This document shows positions 11,001-20,300 of a DNA stretch of 64,000 bases, in pieces. A program made the translations under genes and the position numbers. This DNA comes from Dyadobacter crusticola DSM 16708. Its GTDB lineage: Bacteria > Bacteroidota > Bacteroidia > Cytophagales > Spirosomataceae. The stretch spans positions 62,001-126,000 of the forward strand of contig NZ_JNJB01000005.1 in NCBI RefSeq assembly GCF_000701505.1. Direction: 5' to 3'. Below the pieces are notes generated by a model. That model worked only from the letters and a program-made list of their open reading frames with translations. It searched no databases and was not told where the DNA came from. Position 1 is the first letter of the stretch; the number at the start of each line of letters is the position of its first letter.

Positions 11001-13343
11001 TTTGTTCTTGATAAGCCGGAAAATAAATTTGGAATGGCCAGGAGCTATTTGGAAGCAACGTATAACCTTTCAGGCTATCGCGTACAGGACGACGAAGTCC
11101 GGCTAACTTTCAGAAACAATAACTTCTCTGTCTACCACGACTTCAACAGGGTGTACATTCGCGGTAGCAGCGATGCTCCCTGGATTCACGCATATGCCCA
11201 ATCTGCCGGAACTTACGGCGAGATTGAGAACGAGTTCAAGGTGGTATCTATCGAGGTTTCACAATTACTCCGAAACAATGGACAGGATTTCACAGCAGGA
11301 TTTCAGGTCAGATGGGCCGCTGAGACATTCTACACCTACCCGGAAGATGATTTTGTAATTGATAATATCAAGTTATTCAAAACGACCAGTGATATAGAGT
11401 TCGCCAGGCTGCATGCTCCTGCGGTAAATCCTTGTGAATCGATTATCCCTCTTTTCATGGAAGCGGTGTTTAAGAATAATGGCAGCGACAATTGTGTCAA
11501 TGTCCCATTTAAAATGTCCATCGATGGTAAAATCTCGGAACATATCATTCACATCATCAGAACGGGTGATAGTACCACAGCGAATTTATACTACCCCTCT
11601 GAGCTATACGCGCCAGGAAAGCACCTCGTCAAACTATGGTGCGAGAAAGACGCTGATATTAACCGGGGCAATGATACGCTGCAGGTTGAGCTCTTCACAC
11701 CAGCAATGATCACCATTGACAACTCGCGCCTGGAAAACTTTGAGCTGGGGAATGGCGGCTGGTTCACGGAGGGCGACAAATCTTTGTGGCAGTTTGGCAC
11801 GCCCGACGGAACCGGGAATTCGGTTGCTGCAAGCGGTCTTAATGCCTGGAAGACAGATCTCAGTGGTGCCCAAAGCAATGGAGAATCATATTTGTACTCG
11901 CCCTGTTTTTACCTGAATAGGTATCCGTCATACCTGAGTTTCAGCGCGAAGATGGACCTGGAAGCCTGCGACGGGAATGATTGCGATATGTTGTACTTAG
12001 AGTTTAACACCGGATACGGATGGTATCGGCTGGGCGCCAATGAAGCTGGAACAAACTGGTATAATCAGGAAAAAGACGGGCTGGGTTACTGGAGTGGAAA
12101 GGCAGCAACCGGTTGGCGCGTATTTACGGCAATGCTACCGTTTTATGGAAACTTGCGGCTCCGTTTTGTTCTTAAAACCAACAGTAGTGTCGCCAGAAAT
12201 AATATCGTCATCGATGACGTACATATTTACAGTATGCCTTACGATATCTATGATGGCGGTTCCGATACATCCCAAACCGGTCCTTCCTATTTGCCTGATG
12301 GAGAGTGGGTGCCGTATTTGTTAGGTGGTCAAATTGCCATGGCAGTCGACCCGCGCGGGCAGGATATTGCGCATATCAGTCTTAACTCTTATCTCAATGA
12401 AGGCGCATTGCGATTCAGCAAAGACCAGCTGATCCTCGACAGGAATTTGATGATCCATTCGGAAGGCAATCTGGAAAAGCCTGTGGGCTTCCGGCTGTAC
12501 ATTCCTGAGGCGGACATAGAGCGGCTGGTATCAGCCACAGAACACCCGGACATGCGCAAGCCTTCGTCAGTTTACGACCTTACCCTGACAAAATACGCAG
12601 GACCAAACCAGGATGGTGATCTGGCCAACAATACAAACGATGGCTGGGACTACTTTCCCCGTGAAAAGGTCGCAAAGGTTCCCTATCAAAACGGGTATTA
12701 CCTGGAATTTGAAACAAAGACCTTTTCGGAATTCTGGCTTGCGGAAAGCTACATTGGTACAGGCACACCTCTGCCTGCCGAGCTGATCAGCTTCAATGCA
12801 GAGAAAAGCTATTCCGGCGAGCATACAGCGGTTCTATTGAAGTGGGCGACTGCTTCGGAGAAGGCTTTCAGTCATTTTGTTGTCCAGGTGGCGGTTGGTT
12901 CTGATAATGTAAAAAAGGGATTGTTTACCGATCTTGGGATCATCGAAGGGAAAGCAATGCAGGGTACGCAGCACTACTCTTTTGTTGACGCTAAATCCAC
13001 CTTTCGCAACACACATTATTATCGCCTGAAAATGGTTGATGCCGATGGTAGTTTCACCTACTCAGCAGTGCGTGCGGTCATTTTCAATGCAATACCAGAC
13101 TGGCGCGTTTTCCCAAATCCATCCCGGGACATTTTCAGGCTTGAACCGCAAGGTGAAGTAAAAGGACCTCTTGAAGTCGATATAATAGATCTTTCCGGCA
13201 AGGTTCGAAGGCAAATGAAATTTCCGAAAGTCACATCAGTTCTGGATATAAATCTCGGTTCACCGGACCTGCCCGGTGGGCTTTATCTGCTCAAAGTGAA
13301 GTCAGAAGAAGGAGAATCACGGCTTAAACTTTTAAAGGAGTAG
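8010..13343 (+). CDS. secreted subtilisin-like serine protease (S8) with T9SS type A sorting domain
   Basis: Very large extracellular protease, about 1777 residues from the ATG at 8010, which starts a signal peptide ending S-S-T-G-I-F-A-Q. The S8 catalytic triad is intact: Asp in V-G-L-G-D-D-S-N (about residue 251), His in W-H-G-I-H-V-G-G-T (about 276) and Ser in S-G-T-S-M-A-T-P (about 448). After the catalytic domain come a pre-peptidase-type beta domain, fibronectin-like repeats (about 750-830) and several jelly-roll-like segments. The last 80 residues, with W-R-V-F-P-N-P-S, L-S-G-K-V and P-G-G-L-Y-L-L-K-V, are a type A sorting domain for the type IX secretion system, so it is displayed on the surface or released. 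Substrate unknown; degradation of environmental protein is likely. The ATG at 8016 is an alternative start. Confidence 0.93.
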   Translation: MCMTSKTRTACLVLLLLASSTGIFAQQLAQHRLFLKNRVISLPEGIPEESGISNGRLQEKDHGKSLIIIQFHAIPDEAALSYLKNSGVELLDYIPNFAYTATVTGLINSEALKNAGVRAVFRPGMEDILHPSLQTGAIPDHAKKVAGKVDVTLCFVRSFKSDEVIRDIRTSGFELLSEDLKSYQQLEVRIPETSIRSLAAFPWVQYLAPVPAESEMLNDKSTASTKANVLGSTALLGYQLTGEGVVVGLGDDSNPMLHPDIGRRVISYDMLDNTWHGIHVGGTVAGSGLLNEKYKGYASQSKIVLRRRTNILIDAPQLARDYGMVVTSNTYGSSIGCGLFGAYRYDSPFLDQQAFELPHLQHVFAAGNSGLETNCQVSPSGFGTVLGGYQSAKNVLTVGMTQANGIINPTSSKGPVEDGRIKPEVTAPGSAISSTVPGNTYQSASGTSMATPAVTGGAALLYQRYRQLNQEQNPKNALIKALITNGAADQGLPGPDYTYGFGLMNLLRSVTMLDKGHFFSGTVAHSARNTHQIVVPANTAKVKVLIYWNDPAPSVLAGGSALVNNLDLSVIRPDNTIALPQFPSAADPTAAATSGIDSVNNIEQIVLDAPVAGTYTVEVAATRIPQGVQEYFIVYDIIEPSLNITYPLAGDHLTRGDALNICWESYGDALSTFNVSYSLNNGASWTTLNANVPADQRQLPWTVPEAATGTAMVRVERNGSTSVSGAFAIIGVPSVTLQSAQCEGYIALQWNAVSGASDYEVMLSMGGEMKSVGLTNALKYTLSGLSPDSVYYVSVRARKDQVPGRRSFAIIRKPNTGTCIGSISDNDLKLEAVLSPLPNARKFTHAAYLPEHSIQIRIKNLDDQPQAGPFEIGYSLGGAMHWETVNAPLAGLASTDYTFQKKVDLTSVNEATLVVRVRLPGDPVKENDSLAISLRQVPNPKLALPYLQHAGSLPAMEVRETTVALNGAEAYDFIRIDGEGRLRTAVKPGEWSSSQVAFVLDKPENKFGMARSYLEATYNLSGYRVQDDEVRLTFRNNNFSVYHDFNRVYIRGSSDAPWIHAYAQSAGTYGEIENEFKVVSIEVSQLLRNNGQDFTAGFQVRWAAETFYTYPEDDFVIDNIKLFKTTSDIEFARLHAPAVNPCESIIPLFMEAVFKNNGSDNCVNVPFKMSIDGKISEHIIHIIRTGDSTTANLYYPSELYAPGKHLVKLWCEKDADINRGNDTLQVELFTPAMITIDNSRLENFELGNGGWFTEGDKSLWQFGTPDGTGNSVAASGLNAWKTDLSGAQSNGESYLYSPCFYLNRYPSYLSFSAKMDLEACDGNDCDMLYLEFNTGYGWYRLGANEAGTNWYNQEKDGLGYWSGKAATGWRVFTAMLPFYGNLRLRFVLKTNSSVARNNIVIDDVHIYSMPYDIYDGGSDTSQTGPSYLPDGEWVPYLLGGQIAMAVDPRGQDIAHISLNSYLNEGALRFSKDQLILDRNLMIHSEGNLEKPVGFRLYIPEADIERLVSATEHPDMRKPSSVYDLTLTKYAGPNQDGDLANNTNDGWDYFPREKVAKVPYQNGYYLEFETKTFSEFWLAESYIGTGTPLPAELISFNAEKSYSGEHTAVLLKWATASEKAFSHFVVQVAVGSDNVKKGLFTDLGIIEGKAMQGTQHYSFVDAKSTFRNTHYYRLKMVDADGSFTYSAVRAVIFNAIPDWRVFPNPSRDIFRLEPQGEVKGPLEVDIIDLSGKVRRQMKFPKVTSVLDINLGSPDLPGGLYLLKVKSEEGESRLKLLKE

Positions 13344-13512
13344 CAAGAGGTACATGCAGCGTCAATCGGCTCATTCCTAACGAGTTTGACCGATCGTCGG
13401 TGAGTTATAACCATTGAAATTCTCTTTTTTTAATCAGGGTGAGGTCGATTTCTTTCGTGTAAAGGGCATAACTTGGCGCAGAGATGCAAACAAAACAATA
13501 ACAATTTATCAC

Positions 13513-13890
13513 ATGAGTACAAATGAAAATGCTGCTGCACCAGCAGTACCGATTTCAAAAGCATTGGTTTCCAATGGATTTCTGTTCATTTCTGGTCAGA
13601 TCGGCTCGGCTGGCGGACAGCTGGTGACAACATCTTTCCAAGATGAGGTAAGACAGGTATTTACAAATATTGAAACAATACTCACCGAGCATAATCTAAC
13701 ATTCAGTCACATTGTAAGCGTTACGGTATACCTGACGGATATGAGGTATTTCGACGAGCTGAATGCTGTGTACCAAACCTACTTTACCGACCGCTTTCCG
13801 ACCCGCACATGCATTGCCGTCGCAGGTTTGCCAAAGCAAGCGAGGGTAGAGCTGACTACCATGGCCAGCTTGGAGTTAAAAGCGAGCTAG
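13513..13890 (+). CDS. RidA/YjgF/UK114-family protein
   Basis: Trimeric YjgF-fold protein; family members hydrolyse reactive enamine/imine intermediates released by PLP enzymes. Typical features: L-F-I-S-G-Q-I-G, V-F-T-N-I-E-T-I-L near the middle, V-T-V-Y-L-T-D-M, F-P-T-R-T-C-I-A-V-A-G-L-P and V-E-L-T-T-M-A-S. The Arg of P-T-R-T matches the substrate-carboxylate-binding Arg of true RidA proteins. At 125 residues from the ATG at 13513 it has the usual length; the 33 extra codons upstream look non-coding. It stands alone between the protease and a hairpin-rich intergenic stretch. Confidence 0.92.
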   Translation: MSTNENAAAPAVPISKALVSNGFLFISGQIGSAGGQLVTTSFQDEVRQVFTNIETILTEHNLTFSHIVSVTVYLTDMRYFDELNAVYQTYFTDRFPTRTCIAVAGLPKQARVELTTMASLELKAS

Positions 13891-14011
13891 CCGGAAGGAG
13901 ATAAATTGATTCGTCATTGGCGCGAACGTTAATGAGAATGTCCTGTGGAGCCTCTTGTAAACTCGCAGATAATTTGATGATGATTGTCAAAACCCGTCTG
14001 CGATAAACAGG

Positions 14012-14028
14012 AGGCCCCGCAGGGGCCT
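14012..14028. repeat. perfect hairpin AGGCCCC-GCA-GGGGCCT
   Basis: A 7-bp perfect stem with a GCA loop. No U-tract follows on the plus strand. It is the first of three GC-rich hairpins between the RidA gene and the VOC gene and could end transcription of either or both. Confidence 0.5.
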
Positions 14029-14062
14029 TATCACTATTTGCATCCACCTTCTACAAAGGTGA

Positions 14063-14116
14063 AGCCGCTCTGCGGCTGGCTGTTGCTGGGCCTTAAATGC
14101 GCGCCGCTCTGCGGCT
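14063..14116. repeat. two copies of hairpin GCCGC-TCT-GCGGC
   Basis: AGCCGC-TCT-GCGGCT at 14063-14077 and GCCGC-TCT-GCGGC(T) at 14103-14116 are the same hairpin repeated 40 bases apart. This looks like a REP-type intergenic palindrome family. It lies in non-coding DNA between two convergent genes. Confidence 0.5.
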
Positions 14117-14155
14117 ATATTTACATTATACTCTCAGGCGGCCTTTTTTCTTGCA

Positions 14156-14596
14156 TTAATTATCGCTGTCGTAGTTCGGATCAAACTCTACAATCCACTC
14201 AATCCCGTATTTATCCCTGAACATTCCGGCGTATGTACCCCAGGGACTTTCACCCATTGGGCCTTCTACATTTCCGCCTGCTGATAGTCCATTGAACAAC
14301 TTGTCGGCCTCTTCCCGGCTTTCTGCACTGATTGATATCTTGGACCTGTTTTCATTTTCATTTACCCGTCCCATAAATGCCGGAACATCGTTGGCGATTA
14401 GCACATTGTGTTTTCCGATCGGCAAAACAATGGTCATTATCTTATCCGCTTCGCTTTCCGGTATCGGGAATTCATCGCTTGCCAGGTCTTTGAAGCGAAC
14501 GATCTTGGTAAAGTCGCCACCGAAAACTGATTTGTAAAACGTGAATGCCTCTTCTGCATTTCCATTGAAGTTGATCCAGGGATTGATTGTTCTCAT
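14156..14596 (-). CDS. VOC-superfamily protein of the PhnB / 3-demethylubiquinone methyltransferase-like type
   Basis: Small 146-residue glyoxalase-fold protein. The start I-N-P-W-I-N-F-N-G-N-A-E-E-A-F-T-F-Y and the end S-P-W-G-T-Y-A-G-M-F-R-D-K-Y-G-I-E-W are typical of the PhnB-like branch. The role of this branch is poorly defined: members are often annotated as 3-demethylubiquinone 3-methyltransferase, but no methyltransferase motif is present. It is a single-gene unit, convergent with the RidA gene. Metal binding and substrate cannot be told. Confidence 0.85.
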   Translation of the reverse strand: MRTINPWINFNGNAEEAFTFYKSVFGGDFTKIVRFKDLASDEFPIPESEADKIMTIVLPIGKHNVLIANDVPAFMGRVNENENRSKISISAESREEADKLFNGLSAGGNVEGPMGESPWGTYAGMFRDKYGIEWIVEFDPNYDSDN

Positions 14597-15049
14597 ATTT
14601 TTTGTTTTAGGTTTATTCTGCTCACCCTTTTTAGCATTCCCGTTTGCTGATTAACTGAAATGCTGTTGTTATGTCAGCATTGATTGAAATTGATGCTGAC
14701 CACGCAAAGTTGAAATTTACTCCTGCAATTAAACCTGTGCAAATGCGACAATTTAGAGGGTGAATACCGCCAAAAAGGAGTCTTTACCCTTATCAATTAA
14801 ACCAAGTTCCAAAGCATCCAAAATGAAGTTTGCTCACCAATTTACCCTCCTGGTCTTCGCCAATATCTTCACGTCCTGCAAGAAAACGCAAGATAGCGGA
14901 AGATAGTCCACCCGGGAATAAGCGGCGCACAGGATTGAGCTGTGCCATTTAAGTGTCAAAAGAAAAGTTTTACGAATAGTCGGCGCTGCTGACACACTGT
15001 TGTCATGCGGTCAATGTTGCTTTGAGGAAATATTTGATCCTTATTAACT
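14597..15049. other. gene-poor stretch between two VOC genes
   Basis: About 450 bases with no full gene. It holds the upstream region of the minus-strand VOC gene and a 27-residue reading frame at 14823-14906 described separately. I see no RNA gene or strong hairpin in it. Confidence 0.5.
14823..14906 (+). pseudogene. 27-codon lipoprotein start, remnant or micro-lipoprotein
   Basis: The frame reads a short positively charged start, a hydrophobic stretch and a lipobox-like I-F-T-S-C followed by K-K-T-Q-D-S, then a stop. That is the N-terminus of a Bacteroidota lipoprotein with almost nothing after the modified Cys. Either the rest of the gene was lost, or it is a real tiny lipoprotein. No continuation is visible in other frames downstream. 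Confidence 0.3.
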
Positions 15050-15451
15050 ATGACATTCAATTCAACACGGATTATCACCGGCAACATCAATGCAGTTATC
15101 GATTTTTATCAGCAAATCACCGGATGCTATGCTCACCGGCTCACCGAAGACTTTGCCGAATTCCGCACTCCCCTGGCAACATTAGCGATTGGCAGCACGC
15201 GCACGCTCAACTTTTTTGGTGGAGAAAGTGTGGCAACGCCTTCTACAAACCGTTCGGTAATTTTAGAATTTCGGGTCGATGATGTGGATGCGCACTATGA
15301 ACGGCTGTCTCATTTTCTCAAAGATGTCATTGTACAAATACCAACAACAATGCCCTGGGGTAATCGATCATTTTTGTTCCGGGATCCCGATGGTAATCTT
15401 ATCAATTTTTTCACCCCCACTACGCCCGAGGCGGCTCAGCGCCTTAAATAG
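15050..15451 (+). CDS. VOC-family (glyoxalase/bleomycin-resistance-like) protein
   Basis: A 133-residue protein with the two-module betaalphabetabetabeta VOC pattern: an N-terminal T-G-N-I-N-A-V-I-D-F-Y start and the C-terminal signature F-R-D-P-D-G-N-L-I-N-F-F. Such proteins bind a metal and act as lyases, dioxygenases or drug-binding resistance proteins; the precise activity cannot be read here. It is a lone gene, tail to tail with the sigma factor gene. The ATG at 15050 gives the usual family length; another frame overlapping it is a shadow. Confidence 0.87.
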   Translation: MTFNSTRIITGNINAVIDFYQQITGCYAHRLTEDFAEFRTPLATLAIGSTRTLNFFGGESVATPSTNRSVILEFRVDDVDAHYERLSHFLKDVIVQIPTTMPWGNRSFLFRDPDGNLINFFTPTTPEAAQRLK

Positions 15452-15539
15452 ACTAATCTGCTGATGATTGGGCGATCTACCAACTTTGGGAGTATACCAA
15501 TGCCAGTAACAGGAATGGGTTCGAGGGAAAACGGCTTTG

Positions 15540-16127
15540 TCAATGCAAAAATTTAAACATCAGCATGAACAACACGAAATCTTTCAGCCGGAAGCGCAGT
15601 ATCCGAAGTGCGCGGGTGAGATGGTATTCAACAACTTTTGAAGAAACATTCAGACGGTCGGCGATTTCCCGGAGCGACAAATACTCCTGCCGGCTCATTC
15701 TGAATACCGCCTGAGCCGGCTGCGGAAGCTCTTCGATTGCCTCAGCCAACCTCGACTGTAACTCGTCGAAATCAAGGGTTTCGTCTGTAAGATATTTCCC
15801 CTCAATTCCCTGCTCATACAGCTCCTGATGAACACGCTCGCGTACTTGCTGCTTGTCGATGTAATCGTAAATCTGGTTCCTGATTGCTTTATAAAGGTAA
15901 GCTTGCAAAGACGAGTGAATGCTGATCTGATCCCTTTTCAGCCAAAGCTTTGTAAATAACTCCTGCACCATTTCTTCGGCCATTACCCTATCGCGAAGAT
16001 GATTGTAGGCGACAGCATATAATGGTGTCCAGTACTGTTCATATATCCTCCTGAACACCGCCTCGTTTCCGGCTTTCAGGTCGGAAATCAATGCGTCTTG
16101 TTCTGGCGATGAAGAGGAAAGCTGCAT
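15540..16127 (-). CDS. ECF RNA polymerase sigma factor (Bacteroidota FecI-like)
   Basis: Sigma-70 region 2 lies around residues 20-90 (E-Q-Y-W-T-P-L-Y, A-E-E-M-V-Q-E-L-F-T-K-L-W) and region 4 around 125-180 (L-S-L-R-E-I-A-D-R-L-N-V-S, V-E-Y-H-L-T-R-A-L). At 195 residues it has the usual size for the Bacteroidota family-1 ECF factors. It is divergent from a FecR anti-sigma gene followed by SusC/SusD genes, so it should switch on this uptake locus when its ligand binds the SusC receptor. The C-terminal 15 residues are unusually hydrophobic (F-V-L-F-M-L-M-F-K-F-L-H). Confidence 0.93.
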   Translation of the reverse strand: MQLSSSSPEQDALISDLKAGNEAVFRRIYEQYWTPLYAVAYNHLRDRVMAEEMVQELFTKLWLKRDQISIHSSLQAYLYKAIRNQIYDYIDKQQVRERVHQELYEQGIEGKYLTDETLDFDELQSRLAEAIEELPQPAQAVFRMSRQEYLSLREIADRLNVSSKVVEYHLTRALRILRFRLKDFVLFMLMFKFLH

Positions 16128-16302
16128 GAAGATAGGAGATATCTGACCCTCTAAATAAGTCTAACAATATTAAGTATTATCCTAATCAGACCACCATGTA
16201 ACCCCCGGATTTTATTTTTTTATGAAAAATCAAAGATTTTTCTTCACGGCAGTTTAGGAGGTTGTCAGTGTAAACCGTCATACAATACACCGACCAAACT
16301 GT

Positions 16303-17253
16303 ATGCACCCAAAACAACTACGCTATCTGATCCGCCGCTTCCGTGAGGGCACCGCTACCGCCGAGGAACGCGAGCTTCTTGAAATGCATTGGAAGCACAT
16401 GCTCGACCAGGAGGCCGATGACGGGCTTTCCGAATCGCAGCGATCTGTTCAGAAGCATGATGTATTTCAAAATATCGTCAGCACTATACAGCAGCAGGAA
16501 CCGGGCTCATTCCGGCGCATCCGGCCGTTGTACCGGAACCGGTGGCTTACCGTCGCAGCCAGTTTGGTGGGTATCGTGCTGATAGTGACAGCTTCCAGGC
16601 TGTGGCTATCCCGCTCCGCGCCGCTCGAATACCAGACTGCCTATGGAGAGCGAAAGCATATTGTACTGCCGGAAGGTTCGGAAGTTTGGCTCAACGGCCA
16701 TTCCAAGTTACGCTATGCGCCCGATTCGCTCGGGAACAGGGAAGTGTGGCTCGACGGAGAGGCACAGTTTTCAGTGCGGCACACTGCCAATCACAACAAG
16801 TTTGTGGTACACATGGCCAACAGGCTGAATGTGGAAGTGCTAGGTACTGTATTCAATGTGGTAAACAGGCACGGCGACGTCAATGTCGTACTCCGCTCAG
16901 GTGCGGTTCGTGTCGTGGATGAAACGCGCGGCACCCCCGACGTTATCCTGAAACCAAATGAAATGATCAGCCGGAGCCGCGCCAGGCCTCTACTTGCGAA
17001 AGCCGCCGTGCAGGCTCAGCCGCGCCTCGGTTGGAAAGACGGCGCGATGTACCTGGAAAACAAACCATTGGGGGAAATCTTCGACTGGATTCGGGATACT
17101 TATGGCATTCATGTCCAATGCGTGCCCGAACTGAGGGATGAGACCTTCGCAGGGACGATCCCGACAGACTCTATTGATTCTTACTTCACTATGATTGAGA
17201 AACTCTATCAGGTTAAAATCCGCAAAGACGGTCAAACCTACCTGATAGAATGA
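16303..17253 (+). CDS. FecR-family transmembrane anti-sigma factor
   Basis: A 316-residue inner-membrane regulator. The N-terminal cytoplasmic helices (R-Y-L-I-R-R-F-R-E-G-T-A-T-A-E-E) would hold the sigma factor. One membrane segment follows near residues 78-100. The FecR domain (about 115-215, with H-I-V-L-P-E-G-S-E-V-W-L-N and A-Q-F-S-V) and a C-terminal DUF4974/STN-like domain (about 245-315) are periplasmic and contact the receptor. Divergent from the ECF sigma gene and 86 bases before the SusC gene, so all three form one trans-envelope signalling unit. Confidence 0.93.
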   Translation: MHPKQLRYLIRRFREGTATAEERELLEMHWKHMLDQEADDGLSESQRSVQKHDVFQNIVSTIQQQEPGSFRRIRPLYRNRWLTVAASLVGIVLIVTASRLWLSRSAPLEYQTAYGERKHIVLPEGSEVWLNGHSKLRYAPDSLGNREVWLDGEAQFSVRHTANHNKFVVHMANRLNVEVLGTVFNVVNRHGDVNVVLRSGAVRVVDETRGTPDVILKPNEMISRSRARPLLAKAAVQAQPRLGWKDGAMYLENKPLGEIFDWIRDTYGIHVQCVPELRDETFAGTIPTDSIDSYFTMIEKLYQVKIRKDGQTYLIE

Positions 17254-17339
17254 AAATACTCACCTGCGCTTCCGTCCCCGCCAAGGTAAAAAGCAACAGG
17301 TGATCTTACTTATTTCCAAACCCTAAATTTAGTATTCAA

Positions 17340-20300
17340 ATGAAGAAAAACTTACTGTTTTGCAGTGGCTGGCTGATTTTTAGCGCCGGGATGCTGACGC
17401 ATTCCAGTGCACGCGCGCAACTGGTCGCTCATGCGCCCACCTTCGTTCAGCAAAAGCCAGCTCAGCCTGGCAAAGAAACCAAGGTAACCCTGCCCCAACT
17501 TTTGAAAAGTTTATCAACAAAGTACGGAGTAGCTTTCAATTACAATTACAGGCAAATGAGCCAGAAGGTCGTGGACGCGTCCCTCCTGGACCGTAAGACC
17601 GGCAAATTGGAAACTATTCTGACGGAGGTACTCACACCGCTCGACCTGATTTTCGAACAGTCTGAAAAGAAGTCATACATGATTTACAGCCGCCCTGCAG
17701 CGGCACCGTCGTCCGGCTCTCCTGCCGTGCCCGAGCGGGCGCAGTCTTCTGTAAGCGCGATCGAACCATCGCAGGTTGTCAGGGCCGAGCGCTCACTAAG
17801 CGGTGTTGTTAAAGACGAGAAAGGAGAAGCGCTTCCCGGTGTAAGTGTCGTGGTCAAAGGCACCCAGCGCGGAACCAGCACCAATATTGAGGGAACATAC
17901 GAATTGTCGGTGCCCGATGGCCCTTTCACCCTGATTTTCAGCTTTGTTGGTTACGTACCTCAGGAGAAGAGTATTGAAAATGAGACCGTGATTGACATTA
18001 CCCTGCAAACGGACACCAAGGCTTTGGAAGAAGTGGTGGTAGTCGGTTATGGTACGCAGAAACGCGCAGATGTGACAGCAGCAATTTCGTCGGTACCGAT
18101 GAGCGAGCTGCGCGATATGCCGGTTTCCAATGTGGCTACGGCGCTCCAGGGAAAAATCCCGGGCGTGGTAGTTCAGCAAAACAGCGGTTCGCCCGGTGCC
18201 ACGCCTGCGATTAAAGTACGCGGATTTGGTTCGATCAGTGCCGGCAATTCGCCGCTGATCGTAGTTGACGGCAACATTGTAAACGCCAGCATTTTCGCCA
18301 ACCTCAACCCCAATGACATTGAAAGTATGGATGTATTAAAAGATGCATCGTCAACGGCCATTTACGGTTCCAAAGGTTCGAATGGAGTTATCCTCGTGAC
18401 CACAAAACAAGGTAAAAGCGGCAAGCCGAGCGTGAATCTTGATATTTTCACAGGCTTTCAGCAGGTCAGTAAGAAGCTCGATCTGATCAATTCACAGCAG
18501 TTTGCCGAATTCGGAAAAGATGCTTCCAATAATGCGTACCTGGACAATATTCCCGGGGCGAACATTTCAGATCCGAACAGCCAGCGCCCGACTGATTACC
18601 TGCGTTACCGATATCCAAGAGGCGAAGTTTTCGAGTGGCTGAACTTCGACGACCCGGCGAAGGTAGCAGCGCTTCCTTATATTGATTATCAGGACGAAAT
18701 CTTCCGCACCGGCAAGATGAGCAGCTATCAGCTTTCGGCTTCGGGGGGTTCAGATAAGGCGCGTTACAGTATCAGCGGTGGGTATTTGACGCAGGATGGT
18801 GTGATCCGGCGGTCGGCAATGGACAGGTATACCATGCGTGCCAATGTGGAAGTGAATGTGCTTCCGACTTTGAAACTCGGTTTGATTATTAATCCTTCGT
18901 ACAGGACACAACAGGAAGTGCGCGACGCAGGCCACTGGGCGGAAAATGCGGTGGTCAACTCCGCACTTTCCATCATGCCATTTATCCCGATTTATGCGGC
19001 GGACGGCTCTTATACTTCGCAGACTGCATTTGCAGCACCCTATAATTATCCCGGAACTACAAACCCCGTGGCCAACATCACGGAATACAACAGTCAGTAC
19101 ATAACCACCAACTTATTAGGAAATACTTACGCGGAGCTCAAACTCTTCAAAGATTTTACCTATCGCGTAACAGGAAACGTGAACTTTATGGGCAACCGGC
19201 GCAATGCATACCGCACTTCCAGAATGCCGCTGAACCAGATTCTGCCGCCGTCTGTCTCCACCGGTACCGCATACTCCGACCAGGGGCTGAGCTGGCTTTT
19301 TAACCAGACACTGAATTACAGCAAGTCTTTGAATGACATTCACAATTTTGATGTGCTGATCGGGATGGAATCGACCAAATTTCAGTATCAGGACAGTCAG
19401 GGAACCGGCAGCTCCTACCCTAACGATGTGGTGGAAACACTGAACGGAAGCGCCAGCGGCACTACCACAACCGCAGTTTCCTTCCGAGTGGAAAATGCAT
19501 CTGCTTCCTATTTTGCCCGGGCGAATTATAATTACAAAGGAAAATACCTGGTGAATGTGTCCGTGCGTCGCGACGGTTCTTCCATTTTCGGGTCTGAAAA
19601 CCGGTGGGGTACTTTCCCGGCGGGATCGTTGGGCTGGCGGATCAGTGAGGAGGATTTTGTGAAGAGTATCTCAGCGATTTCCGAGGCTAAGTTACGTGTG
19701 AGCTATGGTCTGGCAGGGAACAATGCATTTACAAACAACTATCCTTACGTGGCCACACTTCGTTCCGACAATTACAGTTTCAACAACTCGCTGGTCAACG
19801 GACTGGCGCCTTCGTCCCTGGCTAACCCGCAGCTTGGCTGGGAGCGCAGCCAACAGCTGGATGCCGGGATTGATGTGGGTTTGTTTGGAAACCGCGTTTT
19901 CCTGATTATAGATTATTACCGCCGCATTACCAAAGACCTGTTATTATCCGTGAACGTGCCTACGGTGACCGGTTTCGGAACGGCAGTGAAGAATATTGGT
20001 AAAATGGAAAACAAAGGCTGGGAATTTGCATTGAACACCCGCAACCTGACCAAAGCCTTTGTTTGGAACACCAGCCTGAACCTTTCATTAAACCGTAACA
20101 AAGTACTGGCACTCGGACCCACGGGCGATCCGATCCGCAGCGCCAGTGGTGTGGGCGAGACCAACATTACACAAATCGGGTCGCCGATCGGAAGTTTTTT
20201 TGGATTTAAACAAATCGGCGTGTTCAGAGATCAGGCTGATGTAGACAGCCACCCGCACGACGCGACTACCCGCCCGGGCGATGTGAAATATGAGGATATC

